The notes below the pieces were generated by a model. The model saw nothing but the letters and a program-made list of their open reading frames with translations. It was not told where the DNA came from and did not search any database. 64,000 nucleotides of DNA from JAZUCL01 sp045639125 (lineage in GTDB: Bacteria > Bacillota > Clostridia > Oscillospirales > QAMX01), in NCBI GenBank assembly GCA_045639125.1, contig JAZUCL010000012.1:61256-125255 (forward strand). Reading direction: 5' to 3'. Shown here in pieces: positions 9,368 through 17,633 of the stretch (positions within the stretch are counted from its first letter, which is position 1; each line of letters begins with the position of its first letter). The position numbers and the translations under genes are program-made.

Positions 9368-9739
9368 ATGGCGGTACGAGTAAGTGCCTTATTTGAATGT
9401 GCAGACGATGCAGATATCGCCGTTAAAAACTTTAGCGACATTCCTATATATAGACGGCGTATTTCCCGTATCGGTGACGGAACTCTCGGTACACCGGAAA
9501 ATGATTTGAAACAAGATTTATTACTTCCTGACAATAACGCATTTGTAATTGGCGGTATCGGTCAGGGCTTTTCACAAAGTATTTCTTTCCCTATGCCGTT
9601 GACTGTACTAAATAAGTCAAATAATCGTCAAAACATCAGCCGTGAAGTTCAACTTGAAGTTTGGGTAGACGAACAAAATGCAAAAAAGGCGGTACAGCGT
9701 TTAATCAACGCCCACGGCTTACAAACACGGAAAGATTGA
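9368..9739 (+). CDS. Conserved-looking hypothetical protein
   Basis: 123-residue soluble protein that I do not recognise. The first two thirds contain short beta-like runs (MAVRVSALFECADDADIAVKN, then NAFVIGGIGQGF); the last third is a likely helix (DEQNAKKAVQRLINAHG). The repeated ALFECADDADIAVKN / VDEQNAKKAVQRLIN pattern suggests an alpha/beta fold with an N-terminal strand followed by a helix with acidic residues, as in small ACT/ferredoxin-like folds, but this is only a guess. A GAGGTG ribosome site lies 7 bp before the ATG. It is followed 63 bp later by the S1-repeat gene and shares a 78-bp divergent gap with the DUF951 gene. Confidence 0.7.
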   Translation: MAVRVSALFECADDADIAVKNFSDIPIYRRRISRIGDGTLGTPENDLKQDLLLPDNNAFVIGGIGQGFSQSISFPMPLTVLNKSNNRQNISREVQLEVWVDEQNAKKAVQRLINAHGLQTRKD

Positions 9740-9802
9740 CATAGTCAGCAGTCAGGCAACATAGAATTAAGGTATATAGCAGTATAAAGGAAGTGTGTAA
9801 AC

Positions 9803-10654
9803 ATGGAATATTTACCTGAAAGTCTTATAGTTGCCACCGATTTTCAGCGAGTAAGCCTCACCGATGCAATTCAAAGTGACGTATGTTTTTGTGCTCCTGC
9901 CATTAAATGTAGTCGTAGTCATGACTTGATTGTTGCATTAGGTGATACATACGGCATAATTCCTCGTGATGAGGTGACATTAGAGGGTGCAGATGCAAAG
10001 GATATTGCCATTATATCACGTGTTGGAAAGAAAGTGGTCTTTACAGTAACTGATTTTACAGATGAAGGGACGTATATTCTGTCACGGCGAAACGCACAGT
10101 TAAAGGCTCAATCCCATTTTATGCACACATTAAAAGAAGATAGCATCTTACAATGTGTCGTAACACATATAGAGCCGTTTGGTGCATTCGTTGACATTGG
10201 ATACGGTATCGTATCACTTATTGGTATTGACACAATAGCCACATCCCATACAGCAAATCCTGCCGAGCGTTTTACTATCGGTCAACGGATATATGCTGCC
10301 GTTACTAAGTTTGAAATTTATCCGTTTCGCATACATCTTACCCATAAAGAACTGCTTGGCACATGGTCGCAAAATGCACAGCAGTTTGAGGCAGGTGAAA
10401 CTGTTTCGGGAATTGTCAAAAGCGTACTTCCCTACGGCATTTTTGTTGAACTTAGTCCAAACCTTTTAGGTCTTGCTGAGTATCGAAGTGATGTAAAACG
10501 AGGTATGTGCGTTTCAGTATACATCAAGTCTATTCTCCCCGACAAATTCAAAATCAAATTGACAATTCTTAGTGTTGCGGAAAAAGACTGCGTTCAGTCA
10601 CCACTTAAATACCACACAGACGTTATTGCCTCAAAATTCAATTACTATTCATAA
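9803..10654 (+). CDS. S1 RNA-binding repeat protein
   Basis: 283-residue protein with three S1-like OB-fold segments, at about residues 15-100, 108-187 and 196-262. The second and third show the usual S1 pattern: HIEPFGAFVDIGYGIVSLI and SVLPYGIFVELSPNLLGLAEY. The first is more divergent (LIVALGDTYGIIPRDEV). It resembles short ribosomal-protein-S1 homologues of Firmicutes, which bind RNA and may assist translation; no catalytic domain is present. AAGGAAG precedes the ATG. Its closest neighbour is the small unknown gene at 9368, with which it could be co-transcribed. Confidence 0.85.
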   Translation: MEYLPESLIVATDFQRVSLTDAIQSDVCFCAPAIKCSRSHDLIVALGDTYGIIPRDEVTLEGADAKDIAIISRVGKKVVFTVTDFTDEGTYILSRRNAQLKAQSHFMHTLKEDSILQCVVTHIEPFGAFVDIGYGIVSLIGIDTIATSHTANPAERFTIGQRIYAAVTKFEIYPFRIHLTHKELLGTWSQNAQQFEAGETVSGIVKSVLPYGIFVELSPNLLGLAEYRSDVKRGMCVSVYIKSILPDKFKIKLTILSVAEKDCVQSPLKYHTDVIASKFNYYS

Positions 10655-10799
10655 GAGAAAAGACACAATATAATTATACCACTTATTTGGCAAAACTTCT
10701 ACATTTATTTCGCATTTTCCGTTTTCATACGGACTTGTGCATAGATTTTATTTACAGGGTAATAATATGTATGAAGACTCATGAAAGGAGATTATATTT

Positions 10800-11009
10800 A
10801 TGATTCTTGACAGAATTGCGTTAATTCTTGTAATCATCGGTGCGTTGAACTGGGGCAGTATCGGTCTGTTCGGCTTTGACTTGGTAGCATTTGCATTCGG
10901 AAGTCAGATGGCAATTGCCAGCCGCATCATCTACACCTTAGTCGGTATTGGCGGACTTTGGAGTATTACGATGCTATTTCGCCCACGTGAGCATGAGATT
11001 ACCGATTGA
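10800..11009 (+). CDS. DUF378 small membrane protein
   Basis: 69-residue protein with two membrane segments (about residues 4-25 and 37-60). The DUF378 signature IGALNWGSIGLFGFDLV is present, as are an RIIYTLVGI segment and a polar tail. Function is unknown; family members are small inner-membrane proteins of Gram-positive bacteria. GAAAGGAG precedes the ATG, and a strong terminator follows at 11017-11063. It is monocistronic by context. Confidence 0.92.
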   Translation: MILDRIALILVIIGALNWGSIGLFGFDLVAFAFGSQMAIASRIIYTLVGIGGLWSITMLFRPREHEITD

Positions 11010-11016
11010 AACACAT

Positions 11017-11063
11017 AAAAACACACTGCAGCGATGTTTGTTATTCGCTGCAGTGTGTTTTTT
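11017..11063. terminator. Bidirectional terminator between DUF378 and acyl-CoA ligase genes
   Basis: Perfect stem AAAACACACTGCAGCG / CGCTGCAGTGTGTTTT with T/A runs on both sides, placed between two convergent genes (stops at 11009 and 11070). Confidence 0.88.
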
Positions 11064-11069
11064 AATGTA

Positions 11070-12749
11070 TTATGCCGTTTCAATACTTGCGTCCTCTTGC
11101 AGACGAAGTGTTTCAATAGCCATTTCACGAAGTTTATACTTTAATATCTTGCCTGCGGCATTCATTGGGAAGTTGTCAACGAACTGTACATAACTTGCCA
11201 CCTTATGACGTGCAAGGTTCTTTGCCATAAAATCCTTAACGTCCTGCTGCGTCAATTCCTCGCCCTGCTTAACGATAACAAATGCCATAACTTCCTCGCC
11301 AAACTTCTTTGACGGAGCACCTACAACCTGAACATCGGATATAGCAGGGTGGGTGTAAAGAAGTTCCTCAAGTTCTCTCGGATAGATATTTTCGCCACCT
11401 CTGATAATCATATCCTTGATTCGTCCGGTAATCTTAAAGTATCCGTCACTATCACGTTCGCCCAAGTCACCGGAATGAAGCCAGCCGTCCTCATCAATGG
11501 CAAGACGTGTTGCTTCCTCCATTTTGTAATAGCCTTTCATTACGTTATAGCCACGAACACATAATTCACCTGTTACGCCGTCGGGCAACTCCTCGCCTGT
11601 TTCGGGGTCTGCAACTTTAATCTCCATATTTGGCATTACACGTCCAACAGTAGATACACGATGTTCAATAGAGTCGTTTACATTAGTCTGCGTCATAACA
11701 GGCGATGCCTCTGTAAGCCCGTAACAGATAGTAATTTCACGCATATTCATATCCTCTATTGCCTGACGCATTACTTTAATCGGACAAGGAGAACCTGCCA
11801 TAATACCGGTACGCAGACTGGAAAAATCGTATTTTTTGAAGTCAGGGTGTTCCAACATGAAAATATACATTGTAGGTACACCATGGAACGCCGTACACTT
11901 TTCCGTCTCAATAGTGTGCATACACGCTACAGGGCTGTAATAGTCAACAGGCACCATTGTCGTTCCATGAGTTACACTTGCCATCGTCGCAAGGACAAGT
12001 CCAAAGCAATGGAAGAACGGAACTGTAATACACAGACGGTCCTTGTGAGTGAACTTCATATTGTCACCGATAGACAAGCCGTTATTTATAATGTTATAGT
12101 GAGTCAGCATAACACCTTTGGGGAAACCTGTTGTACCTGACGTATACTGCATATTGACAACGTCATCTTTTGTAATTTCTCTTTGACGTGCATCAAGTTC
12201 CTCATCGGTGATGTCGTTGCCAAGTTCCATGAACTCCTGCCAAGTACAGAAGTTTTCAGGACACTCCTCACTCTCATCGTGACGTGCGTATATAATATTT
12301 TTAAGAAACGGCAATTTGGGTGTATCAATATTAAGTGACGATTTATTCTCGCTGATTTCAGGAATCAACTCGTTGACAATATCCACATAGTTTGTCTGTT
12401 TGAGTCCTTTTATAAATACTAAAGTGTTCGTATCACTTTGGCGAAGAAGATACTCAAGTTCAAAGAGTTTGTAGTTAGTATTAACTGTAACTAACACAGC
12501 ACCCATCTTCGCAGTAGCAAAAAGAGTAAACAGCCATTCAGGATAGTTAGTTGCCCAAATTGCTACCTTGTCGCCCTTTTTGACACCTAACTTCATCAAG
12601 GATTTTGCTCCTCTACGTGCTGTTTCGTTCAATTCTTTGTACGTCATGCGAATACCACGGTCAACGTAAACAAGTGCCTCATGGTCAGCATATTCTCTTG
12701 CCTGTCTGTCCATCCAATCGCCAAGAGTCATGTCAATAAACTTTGTCAT
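11070..12749 (-). CDS. AMP-dependent acyl-CoA synthetase (fatty-acid-CoA-ligase-like)
   Basis: 559-residue ANL-superfamily ligase that should adenylate a carboxylic acid and transfer it to CoA. The superfamily motifs are in order: the P-loop YTSGTTGFPKGVM near residue 200, YGLTEASPV near 345, GWLHSGDLG near 425, IIRGGENIYP near 450 (A8), and the A10 lysine in AAGKILKYKLRE near 540. The pattern is that of medium/long-chain fatty acyl-CoA ligases (FadD-like), but a short or branched-chain acid is equally possible. AAGGAAAGG lies upstream of the ATG. The gene is preceded directly by a T-box leader with a Leu-type specifier, an unexpected control for this class; it has no co-transcribed neighbour. 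Confidence 0.92.
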   Translation of the reverse strand: MTKFIDMTLGDWMDRQAREYADHEALVYVDRGIRMTYKELNETARRGAKSLMKLGVKKGDKVAIWATNYPEWLFTLFATAKMGAVLVTVNTNYKLFELEYLLRQSDTNTLVFIKGLKQTNYVDIVNELIPEISENKSSLNIDTPKLPFLKNIIYARHDESEECPENFCTWQEFMELGNDITDEELDARQREITKDDVVNMQYTSGTTGFPKGVMLTHYNIINNGLSIGDNMKFTHKDRLCITVPFFHCFGLVLATMASVTHGTTMVPVDYYSPVACMHTIETEKCTAFHGVPTMYIFMLEHPDFKKYDFSSLRTGIMAGSPCPIKVMRQAIEDMNMREITICYGLTEASPVMTQTNVNDSIEHRVSTVGRVMPNMEIKVADPETGEELPDGVTGELCVRGYNVMKGYYKMEEATRLAIDEDGWLHSGDLGERDSDGYFKITGRIKDMIIRGGENIYPRELEELLYTHPAISDVQVVGAPSKKFGEEVMAFVIVKQGEELTQQDVKDFMAKNLARHKVASYVQFVDNFPMNAAGKILKYKLREMAIETLRLQEDASIETA

Positions 12750-12800
12750 GTGTCTGTACCATTCCTTTCCTTAGGTATAAGTAATATAATGAATAGTAAC

Positions 12801-13108
12801 AAAAAACGCCCCTTAAGCATTTTTGCTCAAGGGGCGAACATAATCTCGCGGTACCACCCTTATTCGCTACGGAATAACCATAGCCTCAAATCATTGCAGG
12901 CTTACCCAAACGGATGCCCTACACAATGGTTTTACCTTAACGCAGCAGATACGTCAATGAGTACACAACGCATACACGCCTTCCCCACCGCAACTCAAAA
13001 GGGAGATAATCGTCCGTTCCGTACTGTCTTACACCAACCGACAGTTCTCTGCGACCCTCACAGGACGTTAATTCTTTGTCATCGTCTTTACACAGATTTA
13101 TTTGTATG
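12801..13108 (-). promoter_or_regulatory. T-box leader upstream of the acyl-CoA ligase (Leu-type specifier)
   Basis: Minus-strand leader with all T-box parts: an antiterminator box AGGGUGGUACCGCG (12860-12847), an intrinsic terminator CGCCCCUU / AAGGGGCG followed by U6 (12836-12801), and a Stem I with the 3' tail CCUUUUGAGUUG. The putative specifier CUC (Leu) is at 13005-13003; codon plus five bases plus UGAG is the same spacing as in the leuA leader of this window. UGGU implies tRNA with A73, as in tRNA-Leu. The terminator ends about 50 bp before the ligase ATG, so the ligase is the direct target. No synthetase or biosynthetic gene lies between. Confidence 0.85.
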
Positions 13109-13114
13109 GGATAC

Positions 13115-13143
13115 ATTTTAACACATAACTACTTACCTGTCAA
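13115..13143 (-). promoter_or_regulatory. Promoter of the acyl-CoA ligase T-box transcript
   Basis: Minus-strand TTGACA (13143-13138), 17-bp spacer, TAAAAT (13120-13115). This is a near-consensus sigma-A promoter just before Stem I. The remaining sequence up to the argG promoter (13144-13403) is AT-rich and shows no other gene. Confidence 0.82.
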
Positions 13144-13403
13144 CACAAATTACGTCCATTTATTTAACTTTCCAATGAAAAATTTACAGCATTTTCAACA
13201 CATTATCACCTTTTCTGCCGGTATGCATTTTTTTGCATTTTTAAGTCAAATATTGCATAAATACTCATTATTATAATAATTTTTTCATTTTTCATATTCT
13301 GCCGTCTTGTTTCACACCATATTTTAAGTTGGAATATAACTATATTGCACAATTTTATTCTGGATATTTGCGTGAAATTATTGGATTTTTTGTAAAATCC
13401 CTA

Positions 13404-13432
13404 TTGCATATTATTTCAATCGGAGTTATAAT
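13404..13432 (+). promoter_or_regulatory. argG promoter overlapped by an ARG-box-like site
   Basis: TTGCAT (13404-13409), 17-bp spacer, TATAAT (13427-13432). The palindrome TGCATATTATTTCA at 13406-13419 overlaps the -35 element and matches the ArgR/AhrC operator pattern (TGNAT-N4-ATNCA type) in 8 of 10 half-site positions. Arginine-dependent repression of the arg cluster is inferred. Confidence 0.6.
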
Positions 13433-13477
13433 TATAACCACAAGCAGAAAATATTAAGTTTTTAGGAGGATATTATA

Positions 13478-14725
13478 ATGAGTGACATCAAAAAAGTAGT
13501 TTTAGCGTATTCAGGCGGTCTTGATACTTCTATCATTATTCCGTGGCTGAAAGAGAACTACAACGGCTGTGAGGTTATCGCTGTTGCAGGTGACGTAGGT
13601 CAAAAGGCTGAACTTGACGGTCTCGAAGAAAAGGCTCTAAAGACAGGTGCTTCCAAACTCTATATTGAAAATCTTCAAAAGGAGTTTGTTGAGGACTACA
13701 TCTTCCCCACACTTAAAGCAGGTGCCGTCTATGAGCATGACTATCTGTTAGGTACTTCCTTTGCACGTCCTATTATCGCAAAGCGTATGGTAGAGATCGC
13801 ACGTAAGGAAGGTGCTGACGCTATCTGTCACGGTTGTACAGGTAAAGGCAATGACCAAGTTCGTTTTGAACTTGCTATTAAGGCATTTGCTCCTGATATG
13901 AAGATTATCGCACCTTGGCGTATTTGGGATATAAAGAGCCGTGAAGAAGAAATTGACTATGCAGAGGCTCGCAATATTCCTCTTAAAATAAATCGTGAAA
14001 CTAACTACTCAAAGGATAAGAACTTGTGGCATTTGAGCCATGAAGGTCTTGAACTTGAAGATCCGGGTAACGAGCCTTTGTGGAATCATCTTGAGATGGG
14101 TGTTACTCCTATGGACGCACCTGACAAGAGTGAGTACGTTACCGTTGGTTTTGAAAAAGGTGTTCCGGTAAGCGTAAATGGCACAAAGATGGACCCTGTT
14201 GACCTTGTTTTTGCACTTAATGATATTGGTGGCAGAAACGGTGTCGGTATTGCTGACCTCGTTGAAAACCGCCTTGTAGGTATGAAGAGCCGTGGCGTAT
14301 ATGAAACTCCCGGCGGAACTATCCTCTACCACGCTCACAAGGTTCTTGAGAGCATTACTCTCGACCGTGAGACTATGCACTACAAGCAGCAGGTCGCTCT
14401 CCGTTTCGCTGATCTTGTATACTTCGGTCAGTGGTATAACCCGCTGCGTAAGGCTATCTCTGCTTTCGTTGATGAAACACAGAAAGTAGTAACAGGTGAA
14501 GTTAAACTTCGTCTCTACAAGGGTAACATCATCAACGCCGGTGTATGGAGTGATTACTCCCTCTACTCCGAGAGTATCGCAACATTCGGTGAGGGCGGTA
14601 CATACGACCAGAAGGATGCTGATGGATTTATCAATCTCTTTGGTCTTCCCACTACTGTTCGTGCCGTTGCGGATGCAGAACTTTTCGCTAAGAAAGGTAT
14701 CAATTTCCCAAGCGTAGATAAGTAA
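13478..14725 (+). CDS. argG: Argininosuccinate synthase
   Basis: 415-residue ATP-dependent ligase that joins citrulline and aspartate to form argininosuccinate. The PP-loop ATP motif AYSGGLDTS is at residues 10-18, and the family signatures CHGCTGKGNDQVRFE (about 118-132) and the later GRNGVGIADLVENRLVG segment are intact. The length is typical. An AGGAGG ribosome site lies 7 bp upstream of the ATG. It starts the arginine cluster, with its own promoter and a possible ARG box; a hairpin at 14738-14770 separates it from argH. Confidence 0.98.
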   Translation: MSDIKKVVLAYSGGLDTSIIIPWLKENYNGCEVIAVAGDVGQKAELDGLEEKALKTGASKLYIENLQKEFVEDYIFPTLKAGAVYEHDYLLGTSFARPIIAKRMVEIARKEGADAICHGCTGKGNDQVRFELAIKAFAPDMKIIAPWRIWDIKSREEEIDYAEARNIPLKINRETNYSKDKNLWHLSHEGLELEDPGNEPLWNHLEMGVTPMDAPDKSEYVTVGFEKGVPVSVNGTKMDPVDLVFALNDIGGRNGVGIADLVENRLVGMKSRGVYETPGGTILYHAHKVLESITLDRETMHYKQQVALRFADLVYFGQWYNPLRKAISAFVDETQKVVTGEVKLRLYKGNIINAGVWSDYSLYSESIATFGEGGTYDQKDADGFINLFGLPTTVRAVADAELFAKKGINFPSVDK

Positions 14726-14737
14726 TCAAATATACCA

Positions 14738-14770
14738 AGAGGGTCGCCTCCCGTTTGGATGCGACCCTCT
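14738..14770 (+). terminator. Hairpin between argG and argH
   Basis: Inverted repeat AGAGGGTCGC / GCGACCCTCT with a 13-nt loop. No U-run follows on the plus strand, so it is more likely a partial terminator or mRNA-processing stem that lets argH be expressed at a different level. Confidence 0.5.
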
Positions 14771-14862
14771 ACCAAGTAATTTATTGCCGTTTTTGAAAGT
14801 ATCTCTTATCTGGGGTGTTTTCAAAAGCGACAAAGAGAAATTTTCTTTCGGAGGATATTATT

Positions 14863-16242
14863 ATGAAACTTTGGGGCGGACGTTTTTCCAAGGAAACGGA
14901 CAAACTTGTAAATGACTTTAACTCATCTATTCAATTCGACTCTCGTATGTATCGTGAAGATATTGAGGGCAGTATGGCTCATGCGGAAATGCTTGGAAGA
15001 CAAGGTATCATTGATAAGGCAGACAGCGAACTTATTATAAAAACTTTAGGTGAAATTTTAGCAGACATTGAAAATGGTACTCTTGAGTTTTCCGTGGATA
15101 ACGAGGATATCCACATGAATGTAGAAACGTTCCTAACGGAACGTATCGGTGCAGCAGGCAAGAAACTCCATACTGCACGAAGCCGTAACGACCAAGTTGC
15201 CGTAGATATTCGTATGTATGTTAAAAAGGAAATCTTGGAGATTAAGTCCCTTGTACGTGATTTGATTGACGCATATATCAGTCAGGCGAAATCAAATCTC
15301 GATACGGTAATGCCGGGCTATACCCACTTGCAACGTGCTCAACCTGTCACTTTTGCTCACTACATGATGGCGTATGCAAATATGCTTAAACGTGATTTGA
15401 CACGTCTTTCCGACTGCTATGAGAGAATGAATGAACTTCCTCTCGGTGCAGGTGCGTTGGCAGGTACAACGTATCCGCTTGACCGCCATTTTGTAGCGGA
15501 GAAACTTGGATTTAATACAGTTACGGCAAACAGCCTTGACAGCGTATCTGACCGTGACTTTGTAATTGAACTTTGCTCTGCACTTTCTATTCTTATGATG
15601 CACCTGAGCCGTATGGCAGAAGAAAATATCCTTTGGTGCTCTTGGGAGTTTAAGTTTGTGGAATTGGATGATGCTTATTCAACAGGCTCCTCCATTATGC
15701 CACAAAAGAAAAATCCCGACATTGCTGAACTTGTAAGAGGTAAGACAGGCAGAGTCTATGGTGACTTAATTGCCCTTTTAACTATCATGAAAGCACTCCC
15801 CCTTGCCTACAACAAGGATATGCAAGAGGATAAGGAATCTACTTTTGATGCTATAGATACAGTCAAGATGTGCTTAAGCGTATACGCTCCAATGGTACGC
15901 ACTATGACAGTATGCCCCGACAATATGAAAAAGGCGGCAAGTGCAGGCTTTATCAATGCCACCGATGCCGCTGACTACCTTGTACGAAAAGGACTTCCTT
16001 TCCGTGATGCATACACTGTTGTCGGAAAACTCGTATCAACTTGTATAGACGCCGGCAAGACTTTGGAAACAACTTCCATTGAGGAGTTAAAGGCTATCTC
16101 CCCATACTTTGAGTCAGACGTATACGAGGCACTTTCTCTCATTCGCTGTGTTGACGACCGTAAGGTTGAGGGTGGTCCTGCAAGAGAGTCTGTACTTGTA
16201 CAAATTGAGAAGATGGAACAATTCCTTGCACAAAATGCATAA
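14863..16242 (+). CDS. argH: Argininosuccinate lyase
   Basis: 459-residue member of the fumarase/aspartase superfamily; it splits argininosuccinate to arginine and fumarate. The superfamily signature GSSIMPQKKNPD is at about residues 282-293, with the catalytic Ser in the same loop. HTARSRNDQVA (about 105-115) and the TPGYTHLQ-type element (MPGYTHLQRAQP, about 152-163) supply the substrate-binding residues. The ATG at 14863 follows GGAGG by 8 bp; an in-frame upstream start lacks a ribosome site. It is 15 bp upstream of argC. Confidence 0.98.
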   Translation: MKLWGGRFSKETDKLVNDFNSSIQFDSRMYREDIEGSMAHAEMLGRQGIIDKADSELIIKTLGEILADIENGTLEFSVDNEDIHMNVETFLTERIGAAGKKLHTARSRNDQVAVDIRMYVKKEILEIKSLVRDLIDAYISQAKSNLDTVMPGYTHLQRAQPVTFAHYMMAYANMLKRDLTRLSDCYERMNELPLGAGALAGTTYPLDRHFVAEKLGFNTVTANSLDSVSDRDFVIELCSALSILMMHLSRMAEENILWCSWEFKFVELDDAYSTGSSIMPQKKNPDIAELVRGKTGRVYGDLIALLTIMKALPLAYNKDMQEDKESTFDAIDTVKMCLSVYAPMVRTMTVCPDNMKKAASAGFINATDAADYLVRKGLPFRDAYTVVGKLVSTCIDAGKTLETTSIEELKAISPYFESDVYEALSLIRCVDDRKVEGGPARESVLVQIEKMEQFLAQNA

Positions 16243-16257
16243 GGAGAGGAATAAGTT

Positions 16258-17193
16258 ATGTTTAATGTATTTATTGACGGCAGAGAGGGTACTACAGGAC
16301 TTCGTATTGTAGAGCGTCTGTCCGGACGAAACGATATTTGCCTTATGAATATCTCCGATGACCTTAGAAAAGATACAAATGAGCGGAAGAAGTTTATAAA
16401 TTCTGCCGACTATGTATTTCTCTGTTTGCCCGATGCGGCAGCAATAGAGGCTGTATCTCTTTGCGATAACGACCACACAGTTATAATAGATGCGTCTACC
16501 GCCCACAGAACAAATCCTGCGTGGGTATATGGTTTCCCTGAATTGTCAAAGGAGCAACGTGTTGCTCTTTCCAAGACAAAGCGTATTGCAAACCCGGGCT
16601 GTCACGCATCAGGCTTTGTAAGCGTAACAGCACCACTTGTTCATGGCGGACTTCTCTCCCCTGAATCACTCCTCACCGCTCACTCCATCACAGGCTATTC
16701 AGGTGGTGGTAAGAAGATGATTGCCCAGTATGGAGAAACTCCTCTTGCTTATGGTCTTGACAGTCCTCGTCAGTATGGACTGACACAAAAGCACAAACAT
16801 CTCCCTGAAATGCAGAAAATTTGTGGTTTAACAAATGCTCCTGTATTTAATCCCATTGTATCAAACTTCTATTCAGGTATGGTTGTAACATTGCCTCTCC
16901 ATACGGCACAGTTTACAAAGAGCCTTACGGCAAAAGACGTACATACGTATTTATCAGACTACTATAAAGACGAAAATATGGTTCACGTCATGCCCTTTGG
17001 TACAGATATGTCTTTCCTTGACACATCTTCCATTGCAGGTAGGGACGATATGGAGATATACGTATTTGGTCACGACACCCAAGTTGTTATTGCTTCCCGT
17101 TTCGACAACTTAGGCAAGGGTGCGTCAGGTGCCGCCGTTCAATGTATGAATATCTCAATGGGTATTGATGAAAAGACTGGACTTAATGTATGA
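16258..17193 (+). CDS. argC: N-acetyl-gamma-glutamyl-phosphate reductase (short type)
   Basis: 311-residue NADPH-dependent reductase for step three of arginine synthesis. The N-terminus (FNVFIDGREGTTGLRIVERL) is the Rossmann nucleotide-binding segment of the short, type 2 AGPR family, shorter than the roughly 345-aa type 1. The catalytic cysteine is Cys115 in NPGCHASGF. GGAGAGG precedes the ATG. Its stop overlaps the next gene by four bases (ATGA), so it is translationally coupled to the GNAT gene. Confidence 0.96.
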   Translation: MFNVFIDGREGTTGLRIVERLSGRNDICLMNISDDLRKDTNERKKFINSADYVFLCLPDAAAIEAVSLCDNDHTVIIDASTAHRTNPAWVYGFPELSKEQRVALSKTKRIANPGCHASGFVSVTAPLVHGGLLSPESLLTAHSITGYSGGGKKMIAQYGETPLAYGLDSPRQYGLTQKHKHLPEMQKICGLTNAPVFNPIVSNFYSGMVVTLPLHTAQFTKSLTAKDVHTYLSDYYKDENMVHVMPFGTDMSFLDTSSIAGRDDMEIYVFGHDTQVVIASRFDNLGKGASGAAVQCMNISMGIDEKTGLNV

Positions 17194-17633
17194 GCAAAAG
17201 TGAATTTTTAATAGACCACCATTTGACTTTACACGAGTATAACGCAATGCGTACAGCAGTTGAATGGGAAGAAATTGAACCGTGTCAGGCACAGCATGGT
17301 TTGGAGGGTTCTGACTATATCGTAGTTTTTCGTGACAACGATGGTGCTCCGGCAGCAATGGCACGAACTCTTGCAGACGGTGGATACTTTGTATTTATGG
17401 TAGACGTGATTGTCTTGCCAAAGTATCAAGGTAAGGGGCTTGGCAGTACGTTAGTAAACAATGTTTTCGACCACTACCGAGAATCGCTAAAGAGCGGTCA
17501 AAAAATCTCGTTAAATCTCATGGCTGTCAAAGACAAAGACGGTTTCTATGAAAAGTGCGGATTCACTCGCCGTCCCAACGAAAGTGTTGGTTCAGGTATG
17601 ACTATATATCTCTATCCGAAAGGAACGAATTAA
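17190..17633 (+). CDS. GNAT acetyltransferase inside the arg cluster
   Basis: 147-residue Gcn5-related acetyltransferase. The acetyl-CoA motif A is VIVLPKYQGKGLGSTLV (about residues 72-88), with the usual R/Q-x-x-G-x-G/A core (QGKGLG), and a FYEKCGF motif B at about 116-122. The start overlaps the argC stop, and argJ begins one base after its stop, so it is embedded in the operon. A short N-acetylglutamate synthase role would fit this location, but the fold is also that of general GNATs (for example amino-acid or tRNA acetyltransferases), so the substrate is not assigned. Confidence 0.87.
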   Translation: MSKSEFLIDHHLTLHEYNAMRTAVEWEEIEPCQAQHGLEGSDYIVVFRDNDGAPAAMARTLADGGYFVFMVDVIVLPKYQGKGLGSTLVNNVFDHYRESLKSGQKISLNLMAVKDKDGFYEKCGFTRRPNESVGSGMTIYLYPKGTN

